Assembly (NCBI GenBank): GCA_041749075.1
Contig: JBGTBY010000030.1
Location: 62,001 to 126,000, forward strand
DNA from: CAMTWZ01 sp041749075
GTDB lineage: Bacteria > Bacteroidota > Rhodothermia > Balneolales > HLUCCA01
Direction: 5' to 3'
DNA length: 64,000 nucleotides
Made by a program: the position numbers and the translations under genes
In this document: piece by piece, positions 60,123 to 64,000 of the stretch
Numbering within the stretch: the stretch's first letter is position 1
Layout: the number at the start of each line of letters is the position of its first letter
Notes under the pieces: generated by a model
Databases searched by the model: none
Told to the model about the DNA's origin: nothing
The model's input: only the letters and a program-made list of their open reading frames with translations

Positions 60123-60400
60123 AAAAACCCTTCTTCGATCTCCAGCACACATAACCATCCCATTTCCTTACTGTCGTACACAATGTCGAAATACCGGTTC
60201 TCGGTGGTCTTCACCACGAAATGCACGTGTTTCGCATCGCCCACCACTTCGGTGTAGCTTTTGCGCACCGAGGCCACCACGTGCACATCCCCATTGCGCA
60301 TCATGAAGCGGTGAGGCACCAGACGCCGCTTCTGCTTGTCTGTGGTGAACGCCGCGAACGACGCGATGACATTGATTTTTTCGAGGGAGGAGTGTTGCAT
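60101..60400 (-). CDS. small protein of unknown function upstream of dinB
   Basis: A 99-residue basic cytosolic protein 12 nt before dinB. It contains INVIASFAAFTTDKQKRRLV, NGDVHVVASVRKSYTEVVGD and VVKTTENRYFDIVYDSKEMG, a likely small beta-sheet fold. No family is recognised. Tight linkage suggests an accessory role in translesion synthesis or co-regulation by DNA damage. The last residues, VDGKP, are encoded by repeat words, so the natural C-terminus may have been altered. Confidence 0.75.
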   Translation of the reverse strand: MQHSSLEKINVIASFAAFTTDKQKRRLVPHRFMMRNGDVHVVASVRKSYTEVVGDAKHVHFVVKTTENRYFDIVYDSKEMGWLCVLEIEEGFLTVDGKP

Positions 60401-60404
60401 GGGG

Positions 60405-60470
60405 CGTAGACCGTGGGCCGTAGGTCGTAGGTCGTGACTCTTGAACGGTCTACGGCCTACGGTCTACCGC
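60405..60470. repeat. quasi-palindromic word island (CGTAGGT type)
   Basis: The left arm reads CGTAGACCGTGGGCCGTAGG plus TCGTAGGTCG. The right arm reads CGGTCTACGGCCTACGGTCT, its approximate complement, with a loop of about 10 nt. It lies between the hybrid kinase and the small dinB-linked gene, both on the minus strand. Confidence 0.7.
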
Positions 60471-60510
60471 CACGTATCTTACACATATTTCACACATATA
60501 TCAAGCGGTA

Positions 60511-62784
60511 TCAGCGCTTCAGCAACAGCTTTTTTATCTCATGATGAAGATCTTCTTTGTCGAAGGGCTTGGAGATATACCCGTCAAATCCGGCGTTCAA
60601 AAACCGGTCACGATCGCCCGATTGCGCATGAGCCGTGATGGCGATGACCGTGGGCTTCTGCAACTTAGGAAGATTGTGGATCCGCTCCAGCAAGCGGAAG
60701 CCGGCGTCTTCGGTTTCCATGCGGATGTCGGCCAAAACCAGGTCGATCGGCTCCACCGGAACAATCTCGAACGCCTGAACGAGAGTCGATGCCACGCGAA
60801 TGTCGCAAAAGGAGTTCAACAGGCGCGAAAGGGTCTGGCGTGTGTCGGCATCATCATCTACCACCAACACATACGGACGATCTTTGATCGCTTTGAAGGC
60901 CTCATCCACCGCTTTGTACGAAACCCGCTTGTCGTGCGCCACAGCGTCTTTGTGCATGGGGAAGCGGACCGTGATCGTGGTTCCGTGTCCGCGCTGGGAT
61001 GCGATGGCGATGTCGCCACCCAGGTGGCGGATGATGCCCGTGGCGATGGTCAGCCCCATGTCCACTTCGGGCGAATCCAGCATCTTGGCCATATTGTCGT
61101 CCGAAAATCCGATTCCGGTGTCGGTGATGACCACAATCGCCAAGCCTTTTTCCTCATTCACACTCACCGTCGCACTCACACTTCCTTTCATGGTGTGTTG
61201 CATATGGAACCGGATCAGATGCAGCAGCGATTGCCTCACCCAGCGCCGATCGAGGAACGAGTACCCTGGATCCTGCTTCACCTGCACTTTGAGGCGAAGA
61301 CCTTTCTCAGCGGCGAGAGGCGCATACGTCCGAACAGCCTCATTCAACACGCCCACCAGCTCCAAACGCTCGGGTTGCAAAACAATCTCACCCGATTCGA
61401 CTTTGGCCAGATCCACGATCGATTCCATCGTCGCCAACAGGCGTTTGCCACTGATCACGATCTGTTGCGCCATTTCGAGCTGTTCGCCATGCAAATCCAT
61501 TTCCAGAATGGAGCCGATTCCCAGGATGCCGGTCAATGGTGTGCGCATCTCATGACTCAGACTGGCCAGAAACCCGGCCTTGAACTTGTTCACTTGGCGC
61601 GCTTTCTCTTCGGCCTTGGCCAGGATGTCGTCGGCCCGCGTCTGACCCGAAATATCGCGCGCGTTCAGAATCACGCCGAGGTGTTCATCATCCCAGCGGT
61701 TCGCCGAAGCGATCGTTTCGAGATCCACCACGGACTTGTTCCGATGATGGAAGCGTACGGTGTGGGGTTTCGACGCCCCATCCTTCGCATACGATTGCGA
61801 CAGCATCATGCGAAGCGCCGGACGATCGTCGGGATGGATGAACGCGAACAGATCGCGTCCCTTCAAATAATCCGGATTGTAGCCGATCAGTCGTTGAGAA
61901 GCCGGATTGGCGAAGGTGATGCGCCCTTCCATGTCCACCTGCCACAACAAGTCGCTGCTGCTCTCGATCACCTGCCGGAATGTAAGCTCGTTCTCCCGAA
62001 GCGCGTCTTCAAGCTTGCGGCGATGGGTCATATCCGAAAACGTAACCACAGCGCCTAGCAAAAATCCTTTGTCCGATTTGATGGGTTGCGCCGCGAAACG
62101 GATCGGCGTTTTTAGTCCGTTCAAGGATTTAAGCATCACATCCCGATCCAGAGTGAGCTGCTTCCGAGTTTTCATCACGTCCTTCACCGGATCTGGAACC
62201 ATCCCGCCTCCTACTTCTTCTACCGCACGAAACACCTCATCAAAATCATAACCCATCACCGATGCGGCATCCCATCCGGTCAATGATTCAGCGGGTTTGT
62301 TCATCAAGCGGATCTGGCCTTTCGCGTCGGTTGCGATAAGGGCTTCTGCCACACTATTAAGGGTGACCGACAACCACGCCTCGTTCTCCCTCAATTTGAG
62401 CTGAAGTCGGCTTTTCACTAAGGCCATTTCGACCGTGGTTTGCAAATCGCGATCGCCGAACGGTTTGAGGATGTACCCTAAAGGCTCTGCCGATTTCGCA
62501 CGCTGAACGGTGGCTTCATCGCCATAACCGGTCAAAAACACCGATCCGACATGAAACTGCTCCCAGATCATGCGGGCGGTCTCGATTCCATCGGGCAACC
62601 CTTCGATATGGATGTCCATCATCACCAGATCCGGCTTTTCGGTCGCAGCCAATGCGACGGCAGACGCGCTGTTCCGAGCCATGCCCACAATTGTAAATCC
62701 ACGCTTTTTCAGCCGAATCTCAAGCTCTTTGGCCAGAATCGGTTCGTCTTCGACAATGAGGATGCGGGCCGATATGTTGTTCAT
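60511..62784 (-). CDS. hybrid histidine kinase REC-PAS-PAS-HisKA-HATPase-REC
   Basis: A 757-residue soluble signalling protein with no TM helix. Order: receiver 1 (1-125, RILIVEDEPILAKELEIRL, phosphorylatable Asp in LVMMDIHIEG), PAS (about 135-255), PAS (about 265-385, FANPASQRLIGYNPDYL), HisKA (His near 411 in SLSHEMRTPLTGILG), ATPase (about 490-620) and receiver 2 (640-757, YVLVVDDDADTRQTLSRLL). The G1 box DTGIGF is present, but the N box reads LLHLIRFHMQHTMKG and lacks both usual Asn residues. ATP binding may therefore be weak or lost. It shares a 4-nt overlap with the upstream unknown gene. Confidence 0.93.
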   Translation of the reverse strand: MNNISARILIVEDEPILAKELEIRLKKRGFTIVGMARNSASAVALAATEKPDLVMMDIHIEGLPDGIETARMIWEQFHVGSVFLTGYGDEATVQRAKSAEPLGYILKPFGDRDLQTTVEMALVKSRLQLKLRENEAWLSVTLNSVAEALIATDAKGQIRLMNKPAESLTGWDAASVMGYDFDEVFRAVEEVGGGMVPDPVKDVMKTRKQLTLDRDVMLKSLNGLKTPIRFAAQPIKSDKGFLLGAVVTFSDMTHRRKLEDALRENELTFRQVIESSSDLLWQVDMEGRITFANPASQRLIGYNPDYLKGRDLFAFIHPDDRPALRMMLSQSYAKDGASKPHTVRFHHRNKSVVDLETIASANRWDDEHLGVILNARDISGQTRADDILAKAEEKARQVNKFKAGFLASLSHEMRTPLTGILGIGSILEMDLHGEQLEMAQQIVISGKRLLATMESIVDLAKVESGEIVLQPERLELVGVLNEAVRTYAPLAAEKGLRLKVQVKQDPGYSFLDRRWVRQSLLHLIRFHMQHTMKGSVSATVSVNEEKGLAIVVITDTGIGFSDDNMAKMLDSPEVDMGLTIATGIIRHLGGDIAIASQRGHGTTITVRFPMHKDAVAHDKRVSYKAVDEAFKAIKDRPYVLVVDDDADTRQTLSRLLNSFCDIRVASTLVQAFEIVPVEPIDLVLADIRMETEDAGFRLLERIHNLPKLQKPTVIAITAHAQSGDRDRFLNAGFDGYISKPFDKEDLHHEIKKLLLKR

Positions 62785-63815
62785 GGCAAGTTGCGTTTGG
62801 AGCGGTGATGTTCAGTGAATACCTGCTCCAGCCGACCCACCACGTCGTTTGCATCCGGCGGTATGTACATGCCCTTTGTGATGGGATCGCGGAACGTGTC
62901 GGGTTGCATCACGCGGACACCGATCCGTCTTGTTGAAGCCAGATTCGCGCCTCCGGGAAGACTATTGGTGCGTCCCAACAAATGATGCATCGCCCAATGG
63001 AACAAGATGCGTGTCGATTTGGGTCGACGTTCCTGTTCAAACAGATGGATGATGCCCGCCGCCGACGCTAACCATCCCAGATCGTCATCACGACGTTTCC
63101 AGGCCATATGAGCCGCTGATCGACTCATCACATGCAAGTAAGGCCGCGACGGCCCACCGATGGGAACCGGCGCCAAAAGTCCGTTCGTGGCTCTGAGCAG
63201 CATATAACGAATCGCATGATTCGTCTGCGCGAATGCGCTTGTCTCCGGCCATACCATGTCCGTTTCGGTGATCTCCAATTCGGATGCGCGCTGAATCCAC
63301 GCCGCTTCCAAACGTTGCAAATCCGGATCTTTCTCGATGATCGGGGCCGCTTCTCTAAGAATATCCCCCATCAGCACCTGACCTATCTGTTCGATTTGGG
63401 ATGGAATTTGCCAGGCGGATGTGAACCGCCTCAACTGGTCGAGAATCCATGTCCGTCCCGCGATACGTCCCAACCGAAGCGGAATGGTGTTATGTGGATG
63501 AAGCGCCCCCAAGGCGGATGTGGTCCGCAAGATGGTTTTGGCCATCCCGGTGTATTGGGCCAGAGGATGACGATGATGCGGAACGAGATCGACCGAGCGC
63601 GAGATGAGTTTCACAATCGCATCGCTATAGACGACGGCGCGGATGGAATCGAGCCCTAGCGCATCCACCGAGTGGCCCGGAATGGCGCATACATCATCCA
63701 CAGGTCCATCCAAAAACCGTTCTTCTTCGATTGTAAAATCTGGTGCGGGTAACCCCAAAACCGCATTCCAATTGGGTTTTCCTGAAATGAGTTCGGCGAC
63801 GATCCTATGCTGCAT
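62781..63815 (-). CDS. unknown protein coupled to the hybrid kinase
   Basis: A 344-residue soluble, mostly helical protein of no recognised family. One segment, VDALGLDSIRAVVYSDAIVK, recalls the core helices of HDOD regulatory domains, but the fit is weak. Conserved-looking aromatic and His residues occur in LVPHHRHPLAQYTGMAK and ILFHWAMHHLLGRTN. It starts the minus operon and its stop overlaps the kinase start by ATGA. A role as input or output partner of the kinase is inferred from position only. Confidence 0.75.
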   Translation of the reverse strand: MQHRIVAELISGKPNWNAVLGLPAPDFTIEEERFLDGPVDDVCAIPGHSVDALGLDSIRAVVYSDAIVKLISRSVDLVPHHRHPLAQYTGMAKTILRTTSALGALHPHNTIPLRLGRIAGRTWILDQLRRFTSAWQIPSQIEQIGQVLMGDILREAAPIIEKDPDLQRLEAAWIQRASELEITETDMVWPETSAFAQTNHAIRYMLLRATNGLLAPVPIGGPSRPYLHVMSRSAAHMAWKRRDDDLGWLASAAGIIHLFEQERRPKSTRILFHWAMHHLLGRTNSLPGGANLASTRRIGVRVMQPDTFRDPITKGMYIPPDANDVVGRLEQVFTEHHRSKRNLP

Positions 63816-63871
63816 AAATGCAAACTACTATCTTGCGAGGTCATTCACCAAACCTTATCCGCCACCGACCT

Positions 63872-64000
63872 ATGATGTTTCGCAAAACCACTTTCTTGCT
63901 TCTCACCCTGCTCCTCGTTACCGGAGCGCATGCGCAACAAACGTTCACTTCGCTTGATGAGGCACTCAACGCCCGAGCGATCTTCAGCGGCGCGAATGGT
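63872..64000 (+). CDS. exported protein, 3' end outside window
   Basis: Only the first 43 codons are present. A signal peptide (FRKTTFLLLTLLLVTGAHA) is followed by QQTFTSLDEALNARAIFSG. The FTSLDEAL element often opens leucine-rich-repeat proteins in Bacteroidota, but too little is visible to assign a family. TATCTTG occurs about 40 nt upstream as a possible promoter element. Confidence 0.75.
   Translation, partial: MMFRKTTFLLLTLLLVTGAHAQQTFTSLDEALNARAIFSGANG

Noticed and set aside
60541..62058. A 505-codon open frame on the plus strand opposite the hybrid kinase.
   Set aside because: It is the mirror of a GC-rich coding sequence with clear kinase domains on the other strand. The product is His- and Arg-rich, with no domain or signal.

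Overview
The window looks like a chromosomal contig from the Bacteroidota/Rhodothermota/Balneolota side of the FCB group; exact placement is not possible from sequence alone. Supporting signs: four proteins end in a T9SS-type sorting domain of the NYPNPFNPST class, the MnmA active-site region is Bacteroidota-like (SYEICFVPDNNY), four exact TAnnTTTG -7 boxes lie in front of genes, and many envelope proteins are lipoproteins, PEGA, CHRD or FISUMP proteins. The genes are tightly packed, with many 1-nt (TGATG) and 4-nt (ATGA) overlaps. No stretch over 300 bases lacks a gene.

Layout. 0-5.3 kb: an ORF6N gene cut by the window edge, a minus operon (membrane protein, pyrG, NUDIX), an RlmB-type methyltransferase, and ndk with a NamZ-type muramidase. 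5.4-9.3 kb: ECF sigma factor, RskA-like anti-sigma and a six-CHRD surface protein. 9.4-16.3 kb: plus operon of M28 and S9 peptidases, a CHASE2 adenylate cyclase and an SH3-M48 protease. 16.3-24.2 kb: minus envelope operon (LPP20 lipoprotein, two related proteins, an unknown exported protein, PEGA-barrel, CUB) and a divergent transglutaminase-like gene. 24.3-27.4 kb: a PEGA-FISUMP gene truncated against an IS1595-type transposase stub, then a GH3 enzyme. 27.7-36.6 kb: an S9 peptidase fused to a SUMF1-like domain, then a minus run of ferredoxin, S46 peptidase, a split 5'-nucleotidase, an unknown exported protein and mnmA. 36.7-43.6 kb: an accessory island. 45.6 kb: tRNA-Leu(CAG). 47.5-52.6 kb: two processive glycosyltransferases with a Wzi-like barrel and a TPR protein. 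52.7-56.2 kb: korAB and a Cys-rich partner. 56.2-64 kb: YedK, an SGLT symporter, DNA polymerase IV with a small partner, a hybrid histidine kinase with an unknown partner, and the start of an exported protein.

Most interesting region: 38.0-42.3 kb is visibly AT-rich. It holds three tandem copies of one short leader: a Sec signal peptide fused directly to the last segment of an RHS core. Each copy is followed by a different C-terminal domain and different candidate immunity genes, including two copies of an SMI1/KNR4 gene, one frameshifted. This looks like an array of miniature secreted RHS toxins without the YD-repeat shell. It is followed by a DUF433/PIN-like toxin-antitoxin pair and an IS3-family element.

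A second unusual signal is a set of non-coding islands built from short repeated 6-8-nt words. Each island uses its own word; several are quasi-palindromic and some run into the stop or start codons of adjacent genes.
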